Source: Ascaphus truei
Lineage: Eukaryota > Chordata > Amphibia > Anura > Ascaphidae
Assembly: GCA_036426205.1 (NCBI GenBank)
Contig: CM071574.1
Location: forward strand, 14,172,130-14,236,129
Length of the DNA: 64,000 nt
Direction: 5' to 3'
In this document: positions 22,031-33,790 of the stretch, one piece after another
Position numbering within the stretch: position 1 is the stretch's first letter
How the letters are laid out: each line of letters opens with the position of its first letter
Made by a program: the position numbers and the translations under genes
Notes under the pieces: generated by a model
Databases searched by the model: none
What the model was told of the DNA's origin: nothing
Seen by the model: the letters and a program-made list of their open reading frames with translations, nothing else

Positions 22031-22375
22031 GGGTCATGCACTAAGCAGTGATAAGTGGGTATTCTGGGTGCTATGCACAAAGCAGTTATAAGTGCTTTTA
22101 AGTGAGATACGTGCCTTTATAGCGGGATACTGCCTGTTGTGAGATTCACCAAGCAGTGATAACATTGCAGTATCGTGCTATAATGGCATTTTTTCCCACT
22201 TAAAAGCACTTATCACTGCTTTGTGAATCTCATAGCAGACAGTATCACGCTATAAAGGCATTTATCTCACTTAAAAGACTTATCACTGTTTTGTGAATCT
22301 CACAGCAGGCAATATCACGTTATAATGGCTTTTTATCTCACTTAAAAGCACTTATCACTGCTTAGTGCATGACCC
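22031..22375. mobile_element. 345-bp MITE with perfect 25-bp inverted ends
   Basis: The left end, starting GGGTCATGCACTAAGC at 22031-22055, is matched base for base by the inverted right end at 22351-22375. The interior has at least four further inverted or direct modules, each with an AAGCAGTGATAA-like motif and a TATAATGGCATTT-like motif. It can therefore form several nested hairpins. No transposase is present. Confidence 0.7.
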
Positions 22376-22445
22376 TTTATGACATAGAAGATGAGGTTAT
22401 AAAAAGACATATGTACATCTAGTTTAACCTACTGTATGTAAATAC
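22376..22445. mobile_element. Short CR1-like 3' end
   Basis: GACATAGAAGATGAGGTTAT followed by ACATCTAGTTTAACCTACTG resembles the extreme 3' ends of CR1 copies such as that at 9318. It is a very short remnant. Confidence 0.35.
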
Positions 22446-23609
22446 TGTATAATTAATGCCATGCTCTTTACAAGGGAAAACATGCCTTAACCATACGTTA
22501 TTGTCCTTTGTGTATACAGATGGTGTTACTATAAAAGTGACTTTAGCTTACTGTAGGTTAGTGTCCCATTAAGTGGCTTATTGGAGCTTTAAGCTTTAAG
22601 AGAAGGGGTCAATGCATACTTTTAAAGTATTAAATACATAATGTAATTTGGAGATGTGCGAATTTACCTCTCAAAATCTTTCACATTTTGGTTAATTTTC
22701 ACATTATCATGACATTTTTGCAGAAGTTCACATTGCTCGTGAATTCACAAAAATATACATAAATGAAACATTATCTCCAAATTACAGTAATATTTGACAA
22801 CTTGTCACCAGAATGTTGTAAAAATCACATTATAAAGACCAATGTGACCTGATGCCATTTACGTCACCTAATGCTTGCTAATATTTTTAGTGAAGTATGC
22901 AGTTTTCCCAAAATTTGACACAGGAAAAGTTTCACCGGATTCACAAAATTCAACGCAAAAATTCACCTATAACTAGGGGAGACTACAAGATGTTATCTAA
23001 ATATTAACCAAAGAGTCGGTTCACATCCCGGGTGTATTTGTAGTTCATTCGGACGAAGGTGAATGACTTACAACTGCACACTGGCTACTAAACTCTGGTG
23101 TAAAAAGTGGTAGAAATGTGTACATTTTAATACATGTTTTTTTCAATCTTTGTTCCGTACAGTGTATCTTAGAAACATCTAATGTTATGGCAACTACTGT
23201 ATAAAGCGCTCTGCATAATGTTTTTTTTTTTAACGGCGCAAGATTTATAAACTGGTAACGAATACATTTGTGTTAGTTTTGGTCAGGCATAAAGGACTAA
23301 CCCCTTTTAAAACATATTTGAATTTTCTTTGAATTGAAAGTGTAAAGTCTCTACCTCTGTTTTGCCAGGTACATTACGGATGGAGTCAAAAGGGTTGTAT
23401 AAATCTTAGTAAAATATGGAACATTACATAGCAATTGAGTTATGCACTTTTTGTATGCAATTTACTACCTTAGGATTTGAGTATTTGTTTCATTAGAATT
23501 TTACATTGCTTCTATTGCTTATTATACTGTGCTTCCTAAAGCATTTTTATAAAGAGGTAAAGATACAGATAGAGCTAGTGAGCAGATACTCTATTTGTAG
23601 CTGTGTTCT

Positions 23610-23760
23610 ACCATAGTTCAGTGGTGATATCACTGCCTTTGAAGCGCGTGAACAAGGGTCTGAATCCCAGTATTGGTTCGCCATGTGAGCTTGGGCAAGT
23701 CACTTGACCTTCCTCTGCCTTTAGCACCAGAATGAGATGTTAAGCTCTTTTATATGTATA
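23610..23760 (+). mobile_element. CORE-SINE (MIR-like) copy
   Basis: GTTCAGTGGTGATATCACTG, a B-box-like GGGTCTGAATCCC and the CORE signature GAGCTTGGGCAAGTCACTTG, then CTCTGCCTTTAGCACCAG. It is repeated, with indels, at about 31775-31920 in the second copy. Confidence 0.6.
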
Positions 23761-24164
23761 GCTCTGCTTCTTACATATCGCTGACAAAGTGCACAAAGTG
23801 CACACATTATTACTCCGACTGGCACTTTAGAGCAGAAACAATAACGCATTAGACCAGCGACCTTCCCAGTACAGCCAGTTCCACTAAATGGGCGTTTCTC
23901 CTGCTATGAATGCATGTCCGTCTGCCATGTGTAAGCATGAATAATAATGTACTGTACATCTGTATTATTATTATTATTTGTGTAATAAATTGAGGTTTGT
24001 CTAAGTGAAATCTGTGAATTTTTACATTATGTTCAATGGGTATTTTTAAACACCAAGTTTGTGAGCTAGCTATATTATTCACTTTTTTCTTTTTTTGCAT
24101 GTGAAAAGCATTATTGTGAAGTGTCAAGCAAGCCGTGTTGATTTATTTTTAGTACTTTTGCAGT

Positions 24165-24222
24165 ATATATATATAAAGTGTCATATTATATATTATTCTA
24201 TAATTATTATATATTATATATT

Positions 24223-24254
<32 letters not shown>

Positions 24255-24260
24255 GTGACA
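24165..24260. repeat. AT-rich simple repeat
   Basis: TATATA-rich, partly palindromic run. A similar tract lies at 24452-24515. Confidence 0.9.
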
Positions 24261-24446
24261 GAGTCAGAGATGCCTTCTATGGCGAAGAAAGGTTGAGCGT
24301 GGTGTGTTTCCAGCCATGATGGGATTAACATTTGCTAACACGCAGTTCCAGATGACAACAAGCTGCAAGGGATAAAAGGCAGCCTGAGATATAGTCAGTG
24401 TTTCACACAGAGGCCTGAGAGAAGGCTCTTTAGTACTATTGCAAGT

Positions 24447-24483
<37 letters not shown>

Positions 24484-24540
24484 TATATCTATATATAGAT
24501 ATATATATACATACATATTACTACATACTGTATAGAAGAA

Positions 24541-24640
24541 AGAAAAAGAGAAGCGCCAGCTCCATATAATGATACTGTATCACAATTTATATATATATTA
24601 GTATCATGCTATGGAGCTGGCGCTGCTCTTTTTCTTTTTT
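24541..24640. repeat. Inverted repeat around GCGCCAGCTCCAT
   Basis: GAAGCGCCAGCTCCATATAA at the left is the near-complement of TATGGAGCTGGCGCTGCTC at the right, around an AT-rich centre. It is a foldback structure of about 100 bases, repeated at about 32650-32750. Confidence 0.6.
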
Positions 24641-24791
24641 GTTTAGGTACAGTATATATTGGGATCAGGCTAGATCACTGAGAAGCAGCAGCCTACTCAT
24701 ATCTTCAATTTTTCACTGGGACTGGTTTGATTTATCTCCACCTTATTACAGTATATATGTATATTAAAATTCAAAGGGGAAATGTATTCCT

Positions 24792-24862
24792 CAATGTTTC
24801 GGCTCCCAATGGAGCCTTTATCAAGAGCACAGATAAAGGCTCCATTGGGAGTCGAAACGTTG
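24792..24862. repeat. Palindrome made of two opposed hammerhead-like modules
   Basis: Arms 24792-24822 and 24832-24862 are reverse complements with two mismatches and a 9-base loop. Each strand reads GATAAAGGCTCC-ATTG-GGAG(C/T)C followed by GAAAC. This is the helix II plus GAAAC layout of a hammerhead, with the 5' core reduced to TTGATAA or CAGATAA. A noisy copy lies at about 32905-32975. Confidence 0.6.
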
Positions 24863-24889
24863 AGAAATAAATTTCACAGTGCCTGTAAC

Positions 24890-25161
24890 TGTGAGTAGAG
24901 ATGGGTGATTTATTTTTGCCGATTTGGATCGGCTTCCGATTGGCTGGTCCCTTTGGTCCGCGGATTTGTCTACAAGAGGCCAATCCACAATATATTTTTT
25001 TTGAGAGAGAAGAGGTTTCAAAATGAATAAGTGTCGCCTGTTGTATGTGTGCATATATAGGGACCACTAAGTATCCACACACACTTTTAGTTGTGCTACA
25101 AACTCTCACATTTCCGGTATAGAAAAAGTGTCCAGTCCGCGCTCTTGCTGAAAAAGTGTCC
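24890..25161. repeat. Unclassified repeat with tandem GTGTCCAGTCCGCGCTC units
   Basis: After AGAGATGGGTGATTT and GGTCCGCGGATTTGTC, the sequence reaches repeated units containing AAAAAGTGTCCAGTCCGCGC and CTCTTGCTG. The clean first copy stops abruptly inside this array at about 25161. In the second copy the array continues through several units (33230-33385). Confidence 0.45.
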
Positions 25162-25166
25162 AGAAA

Positions 25167-28100
25167 AAGGGATATCATCTGTACAACAGATTCACATCTC
25201 AGACTTTACTACGGCTGTGATGCGCATTAAAACATTTCATTTGCTGTGATCATATTCTTCTCAAATTATGCACTTCTTTCTACCAGCCTCCTTATGTCTC
25301 TAACTCTATTCATATATTAATACATACTCTTCTTCGCCAATCTCAGTCACATGAACTCCTTTCTTACTTGCGCCCTCTGCAACTACACAGGTATACCCCC
25401 TGCACTAAATCACACACCCTACAAATCCTCCTCACACATTCTATTTCTATCCATGCGTCTCCTCCATTGCTTCTGGGGAATCTCTCTCCCAATCCTGGTC
25501 CCTGCCTTGATTTCTGTATGCTCTCTTCCTGCCTGCCAAATTCAACCCTCTACTCTTCTGTGTTAACCTAACCTCAATTACCCAATCACCTGTCACCTTC
25601 CTCCTCTCTCCCTTTCCCTGGTGCCCTTTGGAATGCTGCTCACCCTCTTCTAAAACAAGTATCCTCTCTGTGCATGACTTCTTCTCTCACTCTTGTGCTC
25701 CTAGTTTGCTATAAAGGAGACCTGCTCAATCAGTCGACTTGCTCTGGAAGCTGCCCTCTCCTATGTGGCCCCGTCTTCTCCCACACTCCGGCCCTGATGG
25801 CAGGGTGGAGGTGTGGGGCTCATGCTCTCCTATTCTGCTGTTAACGAACTATTCCTATTCCTCCCTCTCTTGTTTTTCCCATCCTTTGGGCTCACACTGT
25901 CCAGATACTCTCCATCTCCCTGTCCACGTGGCAGTCATCTAGCGCCTATCTACCTCTCACTCATCCCCCTTCTGCTTCTCTCTCAGCTGTGAATCCTGGC
26001 TCTTCTTATCTCCTCGACTTACTCCTGTTCTTCTTTTTGGGGGACTTCAATTGTCACATTGATGACCCCTCTCTCCCTTGGCTTCCCGCTTTTCTCTCCC
26101 TAACCCTCTTTTGGCTTCAACAATGGACTGCAGCCATGGACACAAGGATGGCCACACATAGACCTGGTTTTCACTGAAAACTTCTCTCTCTCTGATTTCT
26201 CCATTTCCCCTTTTCTCTCTCTGACCATAACCTCCTCTCATTCTCATCTCGCTTCTACCCTTCTCCCATCCATCTACCCCCAGTTCTGCAGAACCTGCGT
26301 CTATCATCTAACAGACTTGGATTCCACTTTACGCTCCTCCCTATCCTCTCTCCGCTCTGCTACGACCCTGACAACCTGGTCAGAAACTAAAACTCTGCCT
26401 TATGCCTCCTCTCTTGTCTTAAATGCCCACTTTTCTCTGCAGTACTGCGCCCTTCTAACCCCAGACCCTGGCTAAAATTCTCGCCTCTGGAGGAATCTAT
26501 ACTCTCCGCAGACTTTTTCACTAGACAAATATAGGCATTGCTGTCCTGTTTCCAACTCTGCCTCTCGCAAGCTAAACAAGCCTACTTTCTATCTCTAATC
26601 AAACAAGCACAAGTCTAACCTACCCCCAACTCTTTCTCTGTCTTTAATGCTCTGACTCAAACCACCCTCAGCGTGCCTCTTCTTCCGCCATTGTCCGCCC
26701 AGGACTTTGTCTGACTATTTTAAAGAAAAGGTAGAATACATACGTGCTGAACATTCCGCTCTGTTTCGTCCTCCAATACTCTACACCTCTTCCTAACTCT
26801 CTCCTCTTCCTTCCTTCTCCTTTTTCCACTGTCTCACAGGAGGATGTGTCACTGTTATTCTCCTTATTCCCCCTTACACTTGCTCTCTTGACCCACATTC
26901 CCTCCCATTCATAAACCTCTTTGGTCCTACTATAATATCCCTACCCTCACAACATTTTGAACTCCTCCTCTACTCTGTACCTTTCCATGCCTCTTCAAAC
27001 ATGCAAAACAGTTAGTACCATTAATCAAAAGCCAGCAAGCTTGACCCTACCTGTCTTTCTAACTATCGACCTGTGCTCTCCTTGCCTTTTGCCTCCAAAC
27101 TCCGTTGAACGTTTTGTATTTCTATCGCTTGCTCATTTTTTCAACATCTATGTCTTTTTAAACCCTTAACAATCTGGCTTCCGCACTGCTCACTCCACGG
27201 AAAGCAGCCCTCACTAAAATAACGGGACGACTTCATGCGCCAAAGACAGAGGTCATTACACTCTGCTCATATACCGTGGACCACCCTCTTCTCTTCACAT
27301 TCTCCTACTATTGGTGGTATTCAGAAACAAAGCTCTATCCTGGAGGTCTTCATCTTACCTGCTCACCATCGTACTTCTCAGGCTATGCTCTATAACACCT
27401 CGTCCTCTATTATCTTGGTGGGGGTACCCAAGGCTCTGTCGTGACCTCTTCTCTTTCTCTGTACACACTCCTCTCTAGGGGCACATAATAAACTATCTTG
27501 GGTTTAAATATCACCTCTATGGATGACACACAAATTTTTTTTGCTTTCAACCACCCAACCTTACACCTGCTGTCAAACCAAAGTTTCTGAATGTCTCTCG
27601 TGCTAGTATAACTCTGGATGGCCTCGCCACCGTTAAAAGTCAAACATGGAAAAAACAGGGAGGCATCATTCTTCCTCCCAACCCTGGCCCTATTCCCTCC
27701 TTCACATTACTGTTGGAAGTACGATCATTCACCAGTAGCCCAGCACGTGCTTAGGGGTGGGTCACACTCAACGATCTCTCACATTCGCCTCTCACATTCA
27801 GAACGTTTCTAAAACCTGTCGCTTTTTCTCATCCGCAATATCAACTAAGATACACCCGTTTCATTGTTCGAGCTGCCTAAAACCTCTGACTCAGGCCCTC
27901 ATGTCTCTCTGTGTCTGATTACTGTAACCCTGCTGTCCGGCCTTCCGCCTCACCTGTCTTCCCTACAATCTTAGCTAAACGCTGTGCCAGAATCACTCTA
28001 CTTTTCCTAAATCTGTCTCCGCCGTGTCCCTCCCCCCCCTCTTTGTTTTTTTTTTCTCTTATCCCCGGCCGCGGCTCTTAGCTCACTCTTATGGCCTCCT

Positions 28101-28596
28101 TACATTTCAGCCCTAATTTTCGTTATGCACCAGCGGACTTTGCGTTCCTCTCAAGGGAGTGTCTCTTTCTTCCCCCTTGTATTAACCCTCTCCCGCCTTA
28201 ATACCTTTCTCACTTACTGCCCGCGACCTCTGGAGTGCCCTTCCCTCCAATACACGACTAGCACCCTCTTTATCATCTTTAAAAACCCCCTAAGACCATG
28301 CTTAAACGAAGCTATGCATAGCACTGTGGGGTATACTGGACATGATAACAACGCCTGGCCCCCTGCAGACGCACTTACCAAAACTCCTCCTACGTCTCTG
28401 TACGTTCTCCATACCTACCAATTAGACTATAAGCTCCTGCGGAGCAGGGATCCTTTTCCTTAATGGTCTTTTATGTATGATGACCTTAGTCCCATAAACC
28501 TGTGTTTAATTATCTGTTATTTATTGATTACCACGGTATTACAACTGTATGCGTATGTATATTAATGGCGCTAATAATAAAGAAGACCATAACAAC
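25167..28596 (+). pseudogene. L2 LINE, duplicate copy with many indels
   Basis: This follows the L2 element of 17036-20440 block by block: the NPGP region near 25490, GDFNCHIDD near 26041, the RT blocks near 27050-27190, the YADD region near 27515, the C-terminus near 28000-28460 and the tail near 28570. Frames break every few dozen codons. The longest in-frame piece is about 112 codons near 28125-28463, against 270 codons in the first copy. Annotating genes from this copy would be misleading. Confidence 0.75.
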
Positions 28597-28859
28597 TAGC
28601 TACTGTTCCGTTTGGTAGCTGTAGGGTATTCTGATAATCTTAGAGTGCTTATAAGTATTTGTTGAGCATTAAACAAAGAACAGAGAAATCTAAAAAATAA
28701 TGGTTTTGAGTTTCTAGGAAAACAATCACACAATGGATGTTAATGTATTGATTTTTTTTACAAGCAAGTTAAGGCATAAAATACAAATAGAATGAAATCC
28801 ACCTACTTGTACAAAATTATAGAAGTGTATTAAGAGCAATTATTGGTAATTATGGTTAT

Positions 28860-29710
28860 AGGCTGCAGGTTAGGGCTGCTGCAAAGGAATTTAGCACCCT
28901 AGGGTGAACCTTCAGCCCTGCGCCCCCCCCCCCCTGCCCACCACCCACATAGATTTTTTTTTTAACCAGTTAAACAGTAGCCCCTCATCGTCAAAACCAT
29001 CGGCTTCTACTTTCGCATCTCCTGGTAACCGCCCATCTCCCTGCAAAACACCCCGTACGCCTCCCACTACACAACCCTCTCGACCCCTATTCTTCGGACA
29101 CCTCCCCTTCTAGAACCCTCCTCTTTCTCTCATCCCCCCATCTCCACTTCTTCTTACCCCCTCCTCCTCCACTTATTTTACCCTTCCTTCTCTCTTCTCT
29201 CAATCCTCCTTTAACCAATTAATGCCTACAGTGGTCTGCAGAGGCATAGGTCAGCATGCAGCGGAGCGTGTGTGTTAGTAGAAAACAGACGGTAAGCACA
29301 GAGCAGGGTGGTAGGCAGAGTTCGCAGAGACGGTTCGGTGGTAGAGATGGGCTGGTGGTGGCGGAAGAGGAAGATGGAGGACCACAGGAGCGGGAGCAGA
29401 GGGCAGAGAAGGAGGAGTGGCTAGGAGGACCGTGCTGTCCCAGTGGCAGGACACCGGAAGTCAGTGGGACTTCGGGAGTCACAGGTGGGCGCGCTCTTCC
29501 AAGCCGTCCTCCCCCCTCTGCCACCTCGCTTGCTCCGCTCCCACGCGTCCGCCGGTACTTACCTCTTTTGCCACCGCCCATCTCTCACACACCAATACCT
29601 CTGCCCGCACCACCCGTGCTCCATGCCCACCACCCATCATCCTTCTCTCACCTCCCCCCACCCCCCCAAATGGAGCCTTAGGCGCACCCTAAGTCGCCTA
29701 GTGGGTTGCA
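28860..29710. repeat. Duplicate copy of the GC-rich palindromic repeat
   Basis: Counterpart of 20700-21560. The C-rich first third (28980-29100) is garbled relative to the first copy. The long inverted core lies around 29330-29600. Confidence 0.6.
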
Positions 29711-30195
29711 CCGGTCTGGCTGCTGTTAAAAGCTATACCCATGCACACGTGTCCATTTCTTTATAATATACAGCTCTTATTAATCTGGGAGATAATCTCT
29801 ACATGATAATATCATTCAGATGCAGTCTTAAAATAGCTTTAATGGTGAAATTTCTGCCGCTCATTTTTTAACTCAGCCTGATCACTGTTGTGTTCCTAGG
29901 GACTCGTATCTAGTTGGTATGAGCTCCTGATTAGCCTTGAACAACATGAGTATTTAGTGGCATTTGTAGTTTATATGTTCAGAGTTAGATTTTGGGTCAG
30001 TATTTCTTAGTGTCATGCAAACAGTTAGGAATAGATGCGTCAAGTTCTGATAAATCAGGGTCATAACATGGATAAATACAGAACAGAAGTACATGTTGAT
30101 AACCACAAAGCTAATTACATGCAAAATCAATGTCGAAATAATCATCAAGCATAGGCTTAAAATCACGTTATTTAGCATAACGTTACATACTATGG

Positions 30196-30538
30196 GGGTC
30201 ATGCACTAAGCAGTGATAAGTGGGTATTCTGGGTGCTATGCACAAAGCAGTATAAGTGCTTTATAGTGAGGAGACGTCGCCTTTACGAGCGGGATACTGC
30301 CTGTTGTGAGATTCACCAAGCAGTGATAACATTGCAGTATCGTGCTATAATGGCATTTTTCCACTTAAAAAGACTTATCACTGCTTTGTGAATCTCATGA
30401 CGACAGTATCACGCTAATAAAGGCATTTATCTCACTTAAAAGACTTATCACTGTTTGTGAATCTCACAGCAGGCAATTATCAGTTAGAATGGCTTGTTAT
30501 CTCACTTTAAAAGCACTTATCATGTTAGGGCATGACCC
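30196..30538. mobile_element. Duplicate copy of the 345-bp MITE
   Basis: Counterpart of 22031-22375. The left terminus is intact. The right terminus has lost bases (CATGTTAGGGCATGACCC), so the perfect inverted ends of the first copy are broken here by small indels. Confidence 0.65.
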
Positions 30539-31774
30539 TTTATGACATAGAAGATGAGGTTATAAAAAGACATATGGACATCTAGTTTACCTACTGTATG
30601 ATAATACATGTTAATTAATGCCATGCTCTTTACACAGGGAAAGAAACATGCCTTAACCATACGTTAGTGTCCTTGTGTATACAGATGGTGTTACTATAAA
30701 AGTGACTTTAGCACTGTAGGTTAGTGTCCCATTAAGTGGCTTATTGGAGCTTTAAGCTTTAGAGAAGGGTCAATGCATATACTTTAAAGTATTAAAACAT
30801 AATGTAAAATAATTTTGGAGATGTGCGAATTTACCTCTCAAAATCTTTCACATTTTGGTTAATTTTCCATATTAATGGACATTTTGCAGAAAGTTCACAT
30901 TGGCTCGTGAATTCACAAAAAATATACATAAATGAAACATTATCTCCAAATTACAGTAATATTTGACAAAGTTGTCACCAGAATGTTGTAAAAATCACAT
31001 TTAAAGACCAAGTGACCTGATGCCATTTACGTCACCTAATGCTTGACTAATTGTTTGTAGGAAGGTATGCAGTTTCCCAGAAATTTGAACAGGAAAAGTT
31101 TCACCGGATTCACAAAATCAACGCAAAAATTCACCTATAACTAGGGAGGACTACAAGATGTTATCTAAATATTAACCAAGAGTCGGTTCACATCCCGGTG
31201 TATTTGTAGTTCATTCGGACGAAGGTGAATGACTTACAACTGCACATTGGCTAATAACTCTGGTGTGTTAAAAAGTGGTAGAATGGTACATTTAATACAT
31301 GTTTTTTCAATCTTTGGGTCCGTACAGTGTATCTTAGAAACATCTATGTTATGGCAACTACTGTATAAGCGCTCTGCATAATGTTTTTTTTTTTAACGGC
31401 GCAAGATTTTAAACTTGGGTAACGAATACATTTGTGTTAGTTTGGTTCAGGCATAAAGGACAACCCCTTTTTAAAACATATTTGAATTTGCTTTGTATTG
31501 AAAGTGTAAAGTCTATACCTCTGTTTTGCCGATTAACATTTACGGATGGAGTCAAAAGGGGTATAAATCTTAGTAAAATATGGAACATTACATAGCATGA
31601 GGGATATGCACTTTTTGATGCAATTACTACTTAGGTTTGAGTATTTGTGTGTCATTAGAATTTTACATTGCTTCTATTGTCGTATTATACTGTGCTCCTA
31701 AAGCATTTTATAAAGAGGTAATCAGATACAGATAGAGCTAGTGAGCAGTTACTTATTGTAGCTGTGTTTACAAT

Positions 31775-31925
31775 AGTTCAGTGGTGATAATCACTGCCTT
31801 TGAGCGCGGTAACAAGGGGCTATGAATCCCAGTATTGGTTCGCCATGTGAGCTTGGGCAAGTACTTGACCTTCCTCTGCCTTTACACCAGAATGAGATGT
31901 TTAAGCTCTTTTATATGTATACTCT
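31775..31925 (+). mobile_element. Duplicate copy of the CORE-SINE
   Basis: Counterpart of 23610-23760, with indels (for example GGGCAAGTACTTGACC for GGGCAAGTCACTTGACC). Confidence 0.55.
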
Positions 31926-32575
31926 GCTTCTGACATAGCGGCTGACAAGATGTGACAAAAAGTGCACACATAGTTATCTCCTACGCACTAGTTAGAGCAG
32001 AAAAAACGCATTAGATCAGCGACCTTCCCAGTACAGCCAGTTCCACTAAATTGGGCGTTTCCTGCTAGGATCTGATTCCGTCTGCCATGTGTAAGCATGA
32101 ATAATAATGTATCTGTACATCTGTTAGTATTATTATATTTGTGTAATAAAGTGAGGTTGTCAAGTGAAATCTGGATGTTTACATTAGTGTTCAATGGGGT
32201 ATTTTAAACACCAAGTTTTGTAGCCTGTTTTATTCCCTTTTTTCTTTGTGATGTGAAGCATGTAGGTAAAGCGTGTTGGATTTAGTACTGGCGGAGGTTA
32301 GAGATAAGTATGGGAATGAGGGGGTGGAGAGGTATTATATTATATATATTATATATTATATATATATTATATAGGACAGAGTCAGAGATGCCTTCTATGC
32401 GAAGAAGGTTAGAGCGTTGGTGTGTTTCCAGCCATGATGGGATTAACATTTGCTAACAGCAGCTTCCAGATGCAACAAGCGGCAAGGATAAAAGGCAGCC
32501 TGAGAAGGAGCAGGGTTCAACACGAGGAAGGGGGGGTAGGCGCAGGAGGAGAGAAGGTTGATAGGTATATATATA

Positions 32576-32617
<42 letters not shown>

Positions 32618-33369
32618 TACGATATCATATTACTACATACTGTATAGAAGTGAAAGGAAAAAGAGAAGCGCCAGCTCCATATAATGATGACTGTATCACT
32701 AATTATATAATATTGTATACATGCTATGGAGATGGCGCTGCCTCTTTTTTTTTTGTTTAGGTACAGTATATATTGGGATCAGGCTAGATCAATGAGAAGC
32801 AGAGCCTACTCATATCTTCAATTTTTCACTGGGACTGGTTTGATTTATCTCCACCTTATTACAATATATGTATATTAAAATTGCAAAGGGGGAAATGTAT
32901 TCCTCAATGTTCGGTCTCCAATGGAGCCTTTATCAGAGCCAGAGTAAAGGGCTCCAGGAGGTCGGAAACGTGAGATAATAAATTTCACAGTGGCCTTAAA
33001 TGTGAGGTAGAGATGGGGTGATTTATTTTTGCCGATTTGGATCGGCTTCCGATTGGCTGGTCCCTTTGGTCGCGGATTTGTCTACAAGAGGCCAATCACA
33101 ATATATTTTTTTGAGGAGAGAAGAGGTTTCAAAATGATATAAGTGTCGCCGGTTGGTATGTGTGCATATATAGGGACCACTAAGTATCCACACACACTTT
33201 TAGTTGTGCTACAACACTCTCACATTTCGGTATAGAAGAAAAGTGTCCAGTCGCGCTCTGCTGAAAAAGTGTCCAGTACCGCTCTTGCTTGAGTTTGTGT
33301 GTGCTAAAACTCTCACATTCCAGTATAGAAAAAAGTGTCAGTCCGCGCTCTTGCTGAAAAAGTGTCCAG

Positions 33370-33790
33370 TCCGCGCTCTGATTGTTAGTTTTGTAGTTGT
33401 GCTACAAACTTCTACATTTCCACACCACCCACCACCATTTTATCCACTCCCACTCCACACACACCTTGTTGTAAAGCATGTATATACTGTGGGCTCTCCA
33501 TTCATATTTTATTACCACTGATACCACATACACAACTCTTTCTTCACTTGCTTTCAGTAACCTTTTGAAACCTCTGCCAAAAAAACACAAGCCATACGGG
33601 GGAAGGAACAGCACAGCATAACATTCCAAGAGACACTGTTTTTTAAGTATACCTTTTGCTCATCATGTAGGTAACATCGCCGGAAGAAGAGATCGTGTAT
33701 CTGGAAAGCTCGCACAAATAAAGCATTTCGTTAGCCACAGAAACGGTATCACTATTTATTTTTGATTAGTGGAAGTCGGCTAACACGGGG
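33370..33790 (+). repeat. Interspersed repeat, noisy copy; possibly a retroelement end
   Basis: Nearly the same sequence occurs at 42612-43025 without the small indels. It includes GTTGTGCTACAAACT, CCACCCACACC, TTGCTTTCAGTAACCTTTTG, CGGAAGAAGAGATC, a GTATCTGGAAAGC stem and AAGCATTTCGTTAGCCACAG, ending near CGGCTAACACGG. I associate such CATTTCGTTAGCC tails with Penelope-like elements in amphibians, from memory only. No reverse transcriptase is present. Confidence 0.5.

Larger units (their letters stand above)
25167..33277 (+). repeat. Second, error-rich copy of 17036-25161
   Basis: It begins GGATATCATCTGTAC, the same point as 17036, and follows the first copy in the same order to the GTGTCCAG array near 33277. 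Differences are mainly scattered one- or two-base insertions and deletions in coding and non-coding parts alike. A few stretches are garbled (28025-28085, 28980-29100, 32280-32340, 32515-32570). Shared lesions, such as the RT deletion, show it is the same locus. The pattern fits uncorrected long-read sequence. A true tandem duplication is possible but less likely. Confidence 0.8.

Noticed and set aside
22031..22375. CRISPR-like spaced repeats
   Set aside because: The modules alternate in orientation and form palindromes; no regular spacers, and the genome is a vertebrate one.
24365..24420. TATA-like ATAAAAGG followed by a possible start site
   Set aside because: Suggestive of an LTR or promoter, but no termini or downstream gene support it.
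25167..33277. A set of independent genes and a second transposon-rich locus
   Set aside because: It is the same 8.1 kb as 17036-25161 with indel noise; separate gene calls would be artefacts.
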